Assembly: GCF_007197575.1 (NCBI RefSeq)
Contig: NZ_CP041616.1
Span: forward strand, 1,612,001-1,676,000
From: Ornithinimicrobium ciconiae
Lineage (GTDB): Bacteria; Actinomycetota; Actinomycetes; Actinomycetales; Dermatophilaceae
Length of the DNA stretch: 64,000 nt
Direction of reading: 5' to 3'
The position numbers and the translations under genes were made by a program. The notes beneath the pieces were generated by a model. The model had not been told where the DNA came from. It made no database searches and saw nothing but the letters and a program-made list of their open reading frames with translations. Shown in pieces: positions 23,749 to 32,248 of the stretch; the first letter of the stretch is position 1; each line of letters begins with the position of its first letter.

Positions 23749-25056
23749 ATGAGGATCGCCATGCTTGCTGCGGGGAGCCGCGGGGACTATCAGCCCGTGC
23801 TGGCCGTCGCCCGGGGATTGCAGGCGCGTGGGCACGAGGTGGGGGTGACGGCCACCAGCGACTACCTGCCGATGGTGACCGGCGCCGGGGTGCGCGCCGA
23901 GGAGGTGGCGGTCGACGTGATGGGCTACTACCGCGACCACGCCCTGCGCGATGGCATGCCCACCGGTCTGCTGGGCCAGATGGACCTGCTCGGGGAGGTT
24001 GCCCGGGTGATGGCGCCGGCCGTCCGTGAGACGCTGACCGACCTCTGGCCGCGCTATGACGCAGTGGTCACCACCGCGATGAGCTCCGCGTGGCCGGGAC
24101 TCATCGGAGGTCCCCGCAAGCCTCAGGTGCTGATGATGTTTGTCGCGGCGCTGCCCTCGGTCTGGGGAGACGTCAGCCTCTACTCCGAGCGGACGGGCCG
24201 CTCGATCCACAATCTGGTCAGTGGCCTGCGGGCCATGGGGCCGTCCGCGCGGCTCGCCACGACGGACGGCTCATCGACCCCGCGGGAGCGCCTGCGCGGC
24301 CTGACCCAGCTGGCCACCGCACCGGCCTTCGTGGCCAACAGCGCGCAGATCATCACGCCGCGGCGCATCGGGGGACGGCAGATCCGCTCCACCGGCTATC
24401 CCTTCCTGGACCTGCCGGCCGAGCTGGGCCGCGAGGTCGCCGCGTTCCTCGACGGCGGAAGCGCACCGGTCTATGTCGGCCTGGGCTCGCACACCGTCCC
24501 GACCGTGCGCCAGGCGCTGGCGCACACGGTCTCGGCCGCCCTCGACCTGGGCCACCGGGCCATCGTGCAGCGTGGCTCGGGGCTGGAGGACCTCGAGCAC
24601 GGCGACCGGGTGCTCTTTGTCGACGAGGTGCCCCACGAACTGCTCTTTCCTCGCTGCGTGTCCGTGGTGCACCACGGTGGCGCCGGCACCACGGCCCAGG
24701 CGCTGCGGGCCGGACGGCCCCAGGTGGTGCTGCCGTTCACCATGGACCAGCCGTTCTTTGCCCGCCGGGTGCACGAGATCGGGGTGGGATCGGCCCCGGT
24801 GCCGATCACCGAGGCCACACCGGCGCGCCTGCTGGCGGCCCTGGAGACCGCACTGGACCCCGCCCTGACCCGCCGTGCCCGCAGCGTGGGTCAGGTGGTG
24901 CGCGGTGAGGACGGGGTCGGTGGGGCGGTCGCGGTGATCGAGGCGGAGCTGGGGCGGCAACCAGCCAGCCCGAAGGCCGCAACACGCCGCGGGGGCCAGC
25001 CCCCGCGGCGTCAGCGGACCAGCCCCTGCGGGGTCAGCGCACCACCACCAGGTTGA
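23749..25056 (+). CDS. GT1-family (UGT-like) glycosyltransferase
   Basis: A 435-residue GT-B fold enzyme. The N-terminal MRIAMLAAGSRGDYQPVLAVARGLQARGHEV is the acceptor-domain start typical of sterol and macrolide glucosyltransferases. The C-terminal donor site is the segment SVVHHGGAGTTAQALRAGRPQVVLPFTMDQPFFARR (residues ~305-340), with HHGGAGTT binding the nucleotide-sugar phosphates. It transfers a sugar from UDP- or TDP-sugar to a lipid, terpenoid or polyketide. The acceptor is unknown. The last ~25 residues (RRGGQPPRRQRTSPCG) are encoded by the terminator hairpin at 24985-25010 and are probably a read-through extension. The end overlaps the convergent protease by 23 bases. Confidence 0.87.
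   Translation: MRIAMLAAGSRGDYQPVLAVARGLQARGHEVGVTATSDYLPMVTGAGVRAEEVAVDVMGYYRDHALRDGMPTGLLGQMDLLGEVARVMAPAVRETLTDLWPRYDAVVTTAMSSAWPGLIGGPRKPQVLMMFVAALPSVWGDVSLYSERTGRSIHNLVSGLRAMGPSARLATTDGSSTPRERLRGLTQLATAPAFVANSAQIITPRRIGGRQIRSTGYPFLDLPAELGREVAAFLDGGSAPVYVGLGSHTVPTVRQALAHTVSAALDLGHRAIVQRGSGLEDLEHGDRVLFVDEVPHELLFPRCVSVVHHGGAGTTAQALRAGRPQVVLPFTMDQPFFARRVHEIGVGSAPVPITEATPARLLAALETALDPALTRRARSVGQVVRGEDGVGGAVAVIEAELGRQPASPKAATRRGGQPPRRQRTSPCGVSAPPPG
24985..25010. terminator. Strong hairpin shared by two convergent genes
   Basis: CGCCGCGGGGGC (24985-24996) and GCCCCCGCGGCG (24999-25010) form a perfect 12-bp arm pair with a 2-base centre. It lies at the 3' end of the glycosyltransferase frame, just beyond the stop of the opposite subtilase gene, and probably ends both transcripts. 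Confidence 0.7.
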
Positions 25057-28000
25057 CCACCTTCGCCACGGTCGTGCGTAGGTCTGGCGCACTGGCCTCA
25101 ACCCGGAGCGGGTAGGTCCCGGCGTGCTTGCTCGAGGCCGTGTAGGTGATCGTCACCTCGTCACCCGGCACGGGTGGGGAGGTGTTGACGGTCCAGTCGG
25201 TGCCCGTCGCGGCTGTGGGGGTCGTCAGCGGCAGCGTCGCGCCACTGCTGCCGTCGCGGTTCTCGGCTCCCATCTGCCACGGGGTTCCGGCTGTGCCTCC
25301 GACACCGCCGTAGGCGAAGGTCACCTGCTCGGTGGCACCGACCTGGATCCAGATCTGGAACGAGTTGGTGACCGACGGAGTGCCCCACGGGGACAGCCCG
25401 CTCCACTCGCCCACGATCCACGAGTTGACACCGTCGGTGAGACTCCCGATCCGCAGGGCGCCGCCCTGGGACGGATTCAGATCGGTCCACAACGGGGCGA
25501 GCACGTTGTTGGGCGGTGCCGCATTGGGGATGCCCGGCGGTTCGAACTGGACGTCTGCTGCGGTGCCGCCACCGACCACGGCATAACCGTTGGAGGTCAT
25601 GCCGATCGAGGTGTAGGTCTCGCTGCCGTACTGGAAGGCCGGGATGCCGAAGTTGACGATGCTCTCATCGCCGATCCCGCTGATGGGGGTGATGCCGAAC
25701 AGTTCCAGTGGGAGGTAGCCCGCAGGGGAGCCACCGCCGGTGATCGAGTCGATGATGGGTGCCTGCGCTCCGGCCAGGGTGCCGTCGAAGGTCCATCCGT
25801 TGCCGGTGGGCGTCGCCGGTGCCGAGACCGCAGAGATCACGGCCTTCTTCGGAGCGGTGAGTGCAGCGCTGACCTCCAAGTCGGCCGCGCTGTTGTTGGC
25901 CAGCGTCGCCGTGCACACGGTTGAGCCCGAGCGACTGATCTGCGTCTGCTCGCACGAGTGATCCAGCATCAGGTCGCCGTCGGCAGCGTTGACCGCCACA
26001 GGCAGGACCGCGGCCGCATAGTGCTTGCTCTTCGGGGTCAACGTGATCTGACCGAAGTGCCAGCCGGGCTCCGCCGCCGTCGTGTCGATGGTCACCGTCA
26101 GGGTGAGCGATGCCCCGGCCTGGATGACCGGGTTCTTCGGGCTGACCCTTATCACCACTCCGTCGTCGGCGCTGACCAGGGCATCGAAGCGCTGGGTCTT
26201 GTCACTGACATTGCGCACTGTGCGCTCCAGCGACACCACCCCGGGGAGCGGGTCGACATAGATGCTGGCCAGGTTGAGGTCCATGGACTCCAGAGAGCCG
26301 GCCGCCGCCGCATAGAAGTCCTCAGCGGGCACGTCCATCACGAAGGTGGGATCGACCGCGCGGTTGACCCGCAGCGACCCGGCGCCGCGGTCGAACGGAT
26401 CGGTGGCGGTAACGCCGTCCTCCTCCAGGACGTCCTGGACCGACGTCGTCATCAGCGCCGACTTGATCTCCGCAGGAGTCCAGTCCGGGTGCGCCGCAGT
26501 CAGCAGCGCCGAGGCGCCTGCCGCGTGCGGGCTGGACATCGAGGTCCCGGCGATGGCCTGGAAGAGCTCTCCGGGAGGACCGGAGCTGATGGTGTTGGGG
26601 GTGGGCGTGTGACCGGCCAGGATCTGCACGCCCGGTGCGGTCACATCCGGCTTGAGGACCGGCCCCAGCGGGCCTCGGGAGCTGAAGCCGGCCATCACGT
26701 CACCGCGGACGTGCCGGGGCTCACCCGGTCCCCAGGTCGCGGTGACGCCCGTGTGCGTCGTGAGGAAGTCCATGAGCTCGGTGTTGGGACCGTCCAGGTG
26801 GGCCGTGGGCAGCCAGTGGTTGTCGGTCTGTGTCCCCTGGGTCACCATGTTGAGCAGGATCATGCCTGCGGCGCCGCCCTGCAGGACGTTGTAGCCCTTG
26901 TCGACGCGTGCGTTGACCCCGCGCTCGCAGACGACGACCTGGCCGGTCACCGTGCCTGCTGCCAGCGGTGTCTGGCAGAGCGGGTCGAAGGGAGCGACCG
27001 AGCCGGCATAGACCACGTCCGCACCGGCAGCAATCCCGTCGGTCACCGTGTCACCGACCTTGGTGTAGGTGTCACCGTTGTCCGCCGTGAGGGTCACGTC
27101 CGTGCGGAAGTGACGGTCCGAGGTCGAGGCGGCGACCGTGGTCACCCACGGGCCACCGTGGCCGGCGGTGCCGGCGCCCGGACCCTCGTTGCCGGCTGAG
27201 GCGTTGACGCTGATGCCGGCGGCGGTGGCGTCGAGGAAGGCCAGCTCGACCGCGTCGTTGTAGGGGTCGGTGCCACCTCCGATCGAGAAGTTGATGACAT
27301 CGACCCCGTCCGTGATGGCCTGCTGCACCGCCGCGACCGAGTCCGACTGATAACAGCTGGGCCGGCACACGCGATACATCATGACGGAGGCACCCGGGGC
27401 GATGCCGCTGATCGGGCCACGATCGACGCCCAGGATGACCGCCTCCTCCACCGGTGAGCCGGCGGCCGTGGAGGAGGTGTGCGTGCCGTGACCGTTGTCG
27501 TCACGGGCGGTGCACTCGGTGCCGGAGCAGTAGTCGTCCGCGAGGTCACCGGTGACCAAGACGTTGGTGTCGAGGAAGGCGTAGGCCCCGAGCAGCTTGT
27601 CGTTGCACTCGAAGGGATCACCCAGGTCGGGATCGGTGCCATCACCGAACTCGCAGCCCACCGGGCCGCGGTCGGGACGGTCGATGCCCGGGTCGAGGAA
27701 GGAGGGGTGCTCGGGCCAGATGCCCGTGTCCAGCACACCCACGACAACGCCCTCCCCGGCCGTGCTCGAGCCGCCGAGGGAGGGCCACACCTCCGTCGCG
27801 CCGATGAACTCCGGCGAGGCGTCTGTCTGGATCTCCTGGGGCTCGTCGGCCTGGACGGCGACCACACCGGGGACCCCGAGCAGCTCCTTGGCCCGGTTGG
27901 CGGGCACCAGAGCCGACAGTCCGCCATACGCCACCTCGAAGGAGCCGGTGACCTCGGCGGCCGGCACGGTCTCGGCAACAGCGGCGACCGCGTCTGCCGT

Positions 28001-28384
28001 CACACCCTCGGCGTGGGCCAGATAACGGTTGACCGCCGCGGGGTTGTCCGCCAGGGCCCTGCCGGTCACCTCAGGGCTGGTCGCAGGCAGACCGGCCTTG
28101 CCGCCTGCATAACTGGCGGCACCGTCGAGATCGAGCTTGATCATGACCGGCACCACCTCGGAGTCGGTGCGCGCGAGCAGGCTCTCGTCGCTGCGGGCCA
28201 TCGCGCCGCTGGCCGACAGGGCAGCGTGGATCACGGGTCCGTCGGCGGTGACCGCGGTCGCCGTCCAGCCGTCCGGGGGAGTGGGAGGGTCGGCCGCGGA
28301 GCCTGCGGGTGCGGAGACGAAGGTCAGGGCGAGGGCGCCAGCGGCGAGCAGAGCCAGGCTGCGGGACGGATGGACACGCGACAT
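25034..28384 (-). CDS. Large secreted subtilisin-like serine protease (S8) with PA and Fn3-like domains
   Basis: A 1116-residue protein. The ATG at 28384 follows AGGAGG and opens a Sec signal peptide ending near SAPAGSA (residue ~30); a 17-codon longer frame has no role. Residues ~80-185 form an I9-type propeptide. The catalytic triad is Asp ~219 (GVLDTGIWPEHPSF), His ~299-301 (NGHGTHTSS) and Ser ~615 (AGTSMSSPHAAG). Between His and Ser lies a protease-associated insert (residues ~430-560, with VVCERGVNARVDKG). C-terminal beta-sandwich domains follow, including an Fn3-like one after the catalytic unit. It should be exported and mature outside the cell. It is a stand-alone gene, convergent with the glycosyltransferase. 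Confidence 0.92.
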   Translation of the reverse strand: MSRVHPSRSLALLAAGALALTFVSAPAGSAADPPTPPDGWTATAVTADGPVIHAALSASGAMARSDESLLARTDSEVVPVMIKLDLDGAASYAGGKAGLPATSPEVTGRALADNPAAVNRYLAHAEGVTADAVAAVAETVPAAEVTGSFEVAYGGLSALVPANRAKELLGVPGVVAVQADEPQEIQTDASPEFIGATEVWPSLGGSSTAGEGVVVGVLDTGIWPEHPSFLDPGIDRPDRGPVGCEFGDGTDPDLGDPFECNDKLLGAYAFLDTNVLVTGDLADDYCSGTECTARDDNGHGTHTSSTAAGSPVEEAVILGVDRGPISGIAPGASVMMYRVCRPSCYQSDSVAAVQQAITDGVDVINFSIGGGTDPYNDAVELAFLDATAAGISVNASAGNEGPGAGTAGHGGPWVTTVAASTSDRHFRTDVTLTADNGDTYTKVGDTVTDGIAAGADVVYAGSVAPFDPLCQTPLAAGTVTGQVVVCERGVNARVDKGYNVLQGGAAGMILLNMVTQGTQTDNHWLPTAHLDGPNTELMDFLTTHTGVTATWGPGEPRHVRGDVMAGFSSRGPLGPVLKPDVTAPGVQILAGHTPTPNTISSGPPGELFQAIAGTSMSSPHAAGASALLTAAHPDWTPAEIKSALMTTSVQDVLEEDGVTATDPFDRGAGSLRVNRAVDPTFVMDVPAEDFYAAAAGSLESMDLNLASIYVDPLPGVVSLERTVRNVSDKTQRFDALVSADDGVVIRVSPKNPVIQAGASLTLTVTIDTTAAEPGWHFGQITLTPKSKHYAAAVLPVAVNAADGDLMLDHSCEQTQISRSGSTVCTATLANNSAADLEVSAALTAPKKAVISAVSAPATPTGNGWTFDGTLAGAQAPIIDSITGGGSPAGYLPLELFGITPISGIGDESIVNFGIPAFQYGSETYTSIGMTSNGYAVVGGGTAADVQFEPPGIPNAAPPNNVLAPLWTDLNPSQGGALRIGSLTDGVNSWIVGEWSGLSPWGTPSVTNSFQIWIQVGATEQVTFAYGGVGGTAGTPWQMGAENRDGSSGATLPLTTPTAATGTDWTVNTSPPVPGDEVTITYTASSKHAGTYPLRVEASAPDLRTTVAKVVNLVVVR

Positions 28385-28485
28385 GGGGTGCCTCCTGGGG
28401 AGAGTGGCGCCGCGGGGAACCGGCACCTGAGGCACAACCTAGAGCCACGACAGCCCCGAGGGGAAGAGTTGATCGGTAGGCGGTC

Positions 28486-29850
28486 TCACCCCACGTCGAG
28501 AGCCAGGATGTCCTCGATCGTCTCGCGGCGCACGATCACCCGAGCCTGCCCGTCCCGCACCGCCACCACCGGTGGCCGTGGCGTGTGGTTGTACTGGCTG
28601 GACAGGCTGCGGCAGTAGGCGCCGGTCGCCGCGACCGCGAGCAGGTCACCGGCCCGTAGGTCGGCGGGCAACTCGGTGTCCCGTACCAGGATGTCGCCAC
28701 TCTCGCAGTGCCGTCCGACCACCCTGGCGCGCATCGGCCCGGCTCCCGACGAGCGGTTTGCCAGCACGCACGTGTAGTCGGCGCCGTAGAGCGCCGGGCG
28801 GATGTTGTCGCTCATCCCTCCGTCGACCGACACATAGGTCCGCACCGACCCGTCCTCGAGGCTGACCTCCTTGACCGTGCCGACCTCATAGAGCGTGAGC
28901 GTGCTGGGGCCGGCGATGGCCCGCCCCGGCTCGACCGAGATCCGCGGGCGGGGCACGTCCCCGAGAGCCGCGAACTCACGCTCCACCACCGCAGCCAGCT
29001 CCGTCGCCAACTCCGCGGGAGTCAGGGGCGAGTCGCCGGAGGCGTGGGCGATGCCGAAGCCGCCCCCCAGGTCCAGCTCGGGCAGTCGTATGCCGTGCAC
29101 CCGGCGGATCTGCTCGTGCAACCCGATCAGCCGCTGCGCCGCCACGGCGAACCCGTCGGTGTCCATGATCTGGGAGCCGATGTGGCTGTGCAGCCCGCGC
29201 AGCCGCAGACAGTCGCCGTGCTCCAGGATCCGGGCGACGGCCTGCATCGCCGGGCTCGAGTCGGCGCCGTCCGCCCCATGAAGGCTGAACCCGAACTTCT
29301 GGTCCTCGTGCGCCGTGGCGATGAACTCGTGGGTGTGGGCCTCGACACCGACGGTGACGCGCACCACCACGGCTGCCTGGACGCCGAGTTCGGTTGCAAC
29401 GCAAGCCAACCGGTCGATCTCCTCGAGGGAGTCCACGACAACCCGCCCCACGGCATACTCCATCGCCTGGCGGAGCTCGGCGACGCTCTTGTTGTTGCCG
29501 TGCAAGGCAATTCGGTCACCGGGGAAGCCCACGTGCTGGGCCACCGCAAGCTCCCCTCCGGAGCAGACGTCCAGGTGCAGGCCCTCCTGCAGCACCCATC
29601 GGGCGACCGCCGAGCAGAGGAAGGCCTTGCCGGCGTAGTAGACGTCGGCCCCGCCGGAGACCGCGGCGAAACGCTCAGCGAAGGAGTCGCGGAAGGCAGC
29701 CGCCCGGGAGCGGAAGTCGTCCTCGTCCACGACATACGCCGGGGTGCCGAACTCCCGCGCCAGCGCGACGACGTCGAGGCCGTCGACCCACAGGCGTCCC
29801 TGCTCGTCCTGGGTGACGTTCCGTGACCAGAGCGTGGGGTCCAGTGGCAT
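28486..29850 (-). CDS. lysA: Diaminopimelate decarboxylase
   Basis: A 454-residue fold-type III PLP enzyme that converts meso-diaminopimelate to lysine in the cytosol. The PLP lysine is in DVYYAGKAFLC near residue 74; the following DVCSGGELAVA, HGNNKS, the His-containing HSHIGSQI, GGGFGIAH and EPGRAI (phosphate-binding glycines and catalytic residues) are all in family order, and CESGDIL near the C-terminus supplies the Cys from the partner subunit. Length matches family LysA. It sits alone; the usual actinobacterial argS-lysA-hom-thr arrangement is absent. The orphan gene 24 bases upstream may share its transcript. Confidence 0.95.
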   Translation of the reverse strand: MPLDPTLWSRNVTQDEQGRLWVDGLDVVALAREFGTPAYVVDEDDFRSRAAAFRDSFAERFAAVSGGADVYYAGKAFLCSAVARWVLQEGLHLDVCSGGELAVAQHVGFPGDRIALHGNNKSVAELRQAMEYAVGRVVVDSLEEIDRLACVATELGVQAAVVVRVTVGVEAHTHEFIATAHEDQKFGFSLHGADGADSSPAMQAVARILEHGDCLRLRGLHSHIGSQIMDTDGFAVAAQRLIGLHEQIRRVHGIRLPELDLGGGFGIAHASGDSPLTPAELATELAAVVEREFAALGDVPRPRISVEPGRAIAGPSTLTLYEVGTVKEVSLEDGSVRTYVSVDGGMSDNIRPALYGADYTCVLANRSSGAGPMRARVVGRHCESGDILVRDTELPADLRAGDLLAVAATGAYCRSLSSQYNHTPRPPVVAVRDGQARVIVRRETIEDILALDVG

Positions 29851-29874
29851 GCGGCGAGTATGGCGTGCGCGTGC

Positions 29875-30870
29875 TTAGAGGCTGTGGTCGGGGAGTAGGA
29901 CGTCAGAGACGATCAGCTGCAGGTTGCCGTGCTCGCGCTGGATCCCGGTCACCCAGACGGGGTCCGGGAGGTCAGCCTCCACACCGAGGTCGGCGCCCAC
30001 GCGGAAGATCGGGTCGGTGAACAGGTCGATGAGCTCGCTCGCGGTCAGGGCAGCTGGCGGCGGCACGACGGAGAAGTTCCAGGCCCGACCGAGGTCCAGG
30101 TCGCCCACGTGGCCGAGGGTGCGGGTCTTGGCGCGCCCCAGGAAGCCGGAGCTGCGGCTCACCACGACCGGACGCGCCTTCGGGTCGGTGCCCTGCAGCT
30201 CGGTGAGCAGTTGCAGGGAACTGACTCGGGTCGTCTCCTCAGGCAGGATGCGACTCTCCCAGGGCGTCAGGTCCAGGTCGCCGTTGATGATGAAGCCGCA
30301 GGGTTGGTGTCTGGCGTCCAGCAGGAAGTCGATCGTGACCAGCTCTGGGACGTCGTCGAGGTCTTCGCCACCGGATTCGTCACTGTCCGGGTCGTCACTG
30401 TCCGGGTCGTCATCGGAGTCGCTTCCTGGGGCCTCGATCGGCAGGTTGATCAGTGTTGTCCCCTCTCCGCGCAGATAGGCCCGACCCTCCGGCTGGCTGC
30501 CGGACGACAGCAGGCCCAGACCCTCGCGGGTGGTGATGCTGATGGACTCGTCCCCGGCGCGGCAGAAACCTCCGCCGATGGCTCCCACCGGGGTGGCGCC
30601 CTGCGCCAAGAGGGTGACCCCGCTGACCTCGTCGCCGGTGAACCAGAAGGTCTGATAGGTGCCCGACACCTGCTGGCCGGTGAAGAGCGACTCCTGGCCC
30701 ACGAGCGCCAGTTCCCCGGTGAGCTCGACATCCTCACCGCGTTCGACCGTGTGCACCGGCTGGGCCAGGGTGGACCACAGCCGGTCGACGGGGAAGTGGG
30801 GGTCGACATAGGCCAGCGCGTCGGGGCGCAGCGTGCGCAGCGTCGGACGGGGCACAGCGAGGGGGGACAT
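29875..30870 (-). CDS. Protein of unknown function with acidic Asp/Ser repeat
   Basis: A 331-residue, soluble-looking protein that I do not recognise. The first ~140 residues read like small beta domains (GELALVGQESLFTGQQVSG, VSGVTLLAQGATPVGAIGGG). Residues ~151-170 are an acidic linker of Asp/Ser/Pro made by a short direct repeat in the DNA near 30381-30415. The second half is a separate alpha/beta region with VTIDFLLDARHQPCGFIINGDL. No signal peptide, membrane helix or enzyme motif is seen. ATG at 30870 is chosen over a GTG two codons upstream. It stops 24 bases before lysA on the same strand and may be cotranscribed. Confidence 0.7.
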   Translation of the reverse strand: MSPLAVPRPTLRTLRPDALAYVDPHFPVDRLWSTLAQPVHTVERGEDVELTGELALVGQESLFTGQQVSGTYQTFWFTGDEVSGVTLLAQGATPVGAIGGGFCRAGDESISITTREGLGLLSSGSQPEGRAYLRGEGTTLINLPIEAPGSDSDDDPDSDDPDSDESGGEDLDDVPELVTIDFLLDARHQPCGFIINGDLDLTPWESRILPEETTRVSSLQLLTELQGTDPKARPVVVSRSSGFLGRAKTRTLGHVGDLDLGRAWNFSVVPPPAALTASELIDLFTDPIFRVGADLGVEADLPDPVWVTGIQREHGNLQLIVSDVLLPDHSL

Positions 30871-30981
30871 GACCACGAATCTATCGGTAGACCGGGCCGG
30901 TCAGCCGGTCGGTGCCCGCTCTGCACGAGCCTTCGCACGGACGAAGGGAACCGATGGACGCCCCCCTGCGTCGAAGCCGAC

Positions 30982-32199
30982 ATGATGCGCGCGGCTGCGA
31001 TCCTCACAGCACTACTTCTCGCCGGGACAGGGTGCTCACTCGAGTCCAGCACGGAGCAGCCGGGCACCGGAGGACACCAGACCAGCCCACCGCCAGCGGG
31101 GAGCGGCGCGACGGAGGTGACTGGACGGCATACGGCATCGGGAGGGGAGTGGAGGCCGATCGCGCAGTCTCCCCTGTCGCCGCGCACCGAGCCAGCCGGG
31201 GTGTGGACCGGCGAGGAGCTCCTGGTGGTCGGCGGCGTCTCCTGGTTCTGTCCCCCGGGAGCGGACTGTCGAGGGCCCAACGATGAGGAGCTCCTGCTCG
31301 ACGGAGCGGCCTTCGATCCCGCTGCCGACACCTGGCGTGCGCTGCCCGAGATGCCCCGCGCAACCTTCTATGACACCGCGCACTGGACGGGTGAGGAGAT
31401 GCTGGTCGTGCACCAGCCGTTCACTGTCGAGGGGGCGTCACCCAGGACCCTGCCGGCAGCGGTGACCGCGCTCGACCCGGAGGCCGGCATCTGGCGGACC
31501 CTTGACCCTCCGCCCGACGGCCAGTTCACGCACAGTCTGTGGATCGGGGAGCAGTTGGTGCTCTGGTCAACCGATGATGAGTATGGCGAGGCGATCCAGA
31601 CGCTCGACCCGACCAGCGGGAAGTGGGCCACGCTGCCGGACGACCCGCTGGGGCCGAGTTTTGACCGCGGGCTCGCCTGGCTCGACGGGCGCTTCTATCT
31701 CGCGGCGCTGAGCGTGGACGACGACCGCTCGCCCCGTCACTTTGTCGTCACCAGCCTGGATCCCGACTCCGGTGAGTGGTCCGGGCCCGAGCAGACCGAC
31801 GTCACCTTCTGGGGCCAGGAGTGGTGGGCCTTTGACGGGCAGTTCGTCAACGCGAGCCAGCGGGCCCAGGGGGCCGTGGGGCCCGACACCGTCGCAGGGG
31901 CGTTCGATCCCGCGACGGGGGAGTGGAGCGACGTGGCGCAGGTAGACAGCTACGAGCAGCTGCAGGCCGGCTGCCAGCTGCCGATGATCGGTCCGGCCGG
32001 TGACTGGCTCGCCCCCGGACGCTCGGTCCTGGTCGCCCTCGACCCGCCTGTCGCGATGGTCGTGCCGGCCTGCCCGGGTCTGTTGGAGCCGTCCGTGGGC
32101 GTCTGGACCGGACAGGAGTTCCTGGTGTGGGGCGGGCTCGCGGACCCCGGCGTGGCCAACAGCAACGCAGGGCTGAGGTGGACCCCGCCGGCACCGTGA
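30982..32199 (+). CDS. Secreted lipoprotein with kelch-like beta-propeller repeats
   Basis: A 405-residue protein. The N-terminus MMRAAAILTALLLAGTGCSL is a lipoprotein signal with lipobox LAGTGC, so it should be tethered to the outer face of the membrane. The body consists of repeats of the form 'WTGEELLVVGG ... AFDPAADTWRALPEMPR' and 'LDPTSGKWATLPDDPLGP', spaced 50-60 residues apart, as in kelch/galactose-oxidase-type propellers. No catalytic site is seen; ligand binding is the likely role. Two ATGs (30982, 30985) are in tandem. It reads away from the unknown gene at 29.9 kb and ends before the ROK promoter. Confidence 0.75.
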   Translation: MMRAAAILTALLLAGTGCSLESSTEQPGTGGHQTSPPPAGSGATEVTGRHTASGGEWRPIAQSPLSPRTEPAGVWTGEELLVVGGVSWFCPPGADCRGPNDEELLLDGAAFDPAADTWRALPEMPRATFYDTAHWTGEEMLVVHQPFTVEGASPRTLPAAVTALDPEAGIWRTLDPPPDGQFTHSLWIGEQLVLWSTDDEYGEAIQTLDPTSGKWATLPDDPLGPSFDRGLAWLDGRFYLAALSVDDDRSPRHFVVTSLDPDSGEWSGPEQTDVTFWGQEWWAFDGQFVNASQRAQGAVGPDTVAGAFDPATGEWSDVAQVDSYEQLQAGCQLPMIGPAGDWLAPGRSVLVALDPPVAMVVPACPGLLEPSVGVWTGQEFLVWGGLADPGVANSNAGLRWTPPAP

Positions 32200-32213
32200 G
32201 TCTGCGTGGAGTC

Positions 32214-32245
32214 TTGACAAAGTTAGTTAATGAGACATACTAACT
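32214..32245 (+). promoter_or_regulatory. Promoter with overlapping ROK operator
   Basis: TTGACA at 32214-32219 is a perfect -35 box. A -10-like TACTAA lies at 32238-32243 (18-base spacer). Overlapping this core is an inverted repeat, AGTTAGT (32221-32227) and ACTAACT (32239-32245), with an 11-base spacer, of the type bound by XylR/NagC-like ROK repressors. The start site would fall at or near the ATG at 32249, so the repressor mRNA may be leaderless. Autoregulation plus control of the downstream amino-sugar operon is inferred. Confidence 0.7.
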
Positions 32246-32248
32246 CTC

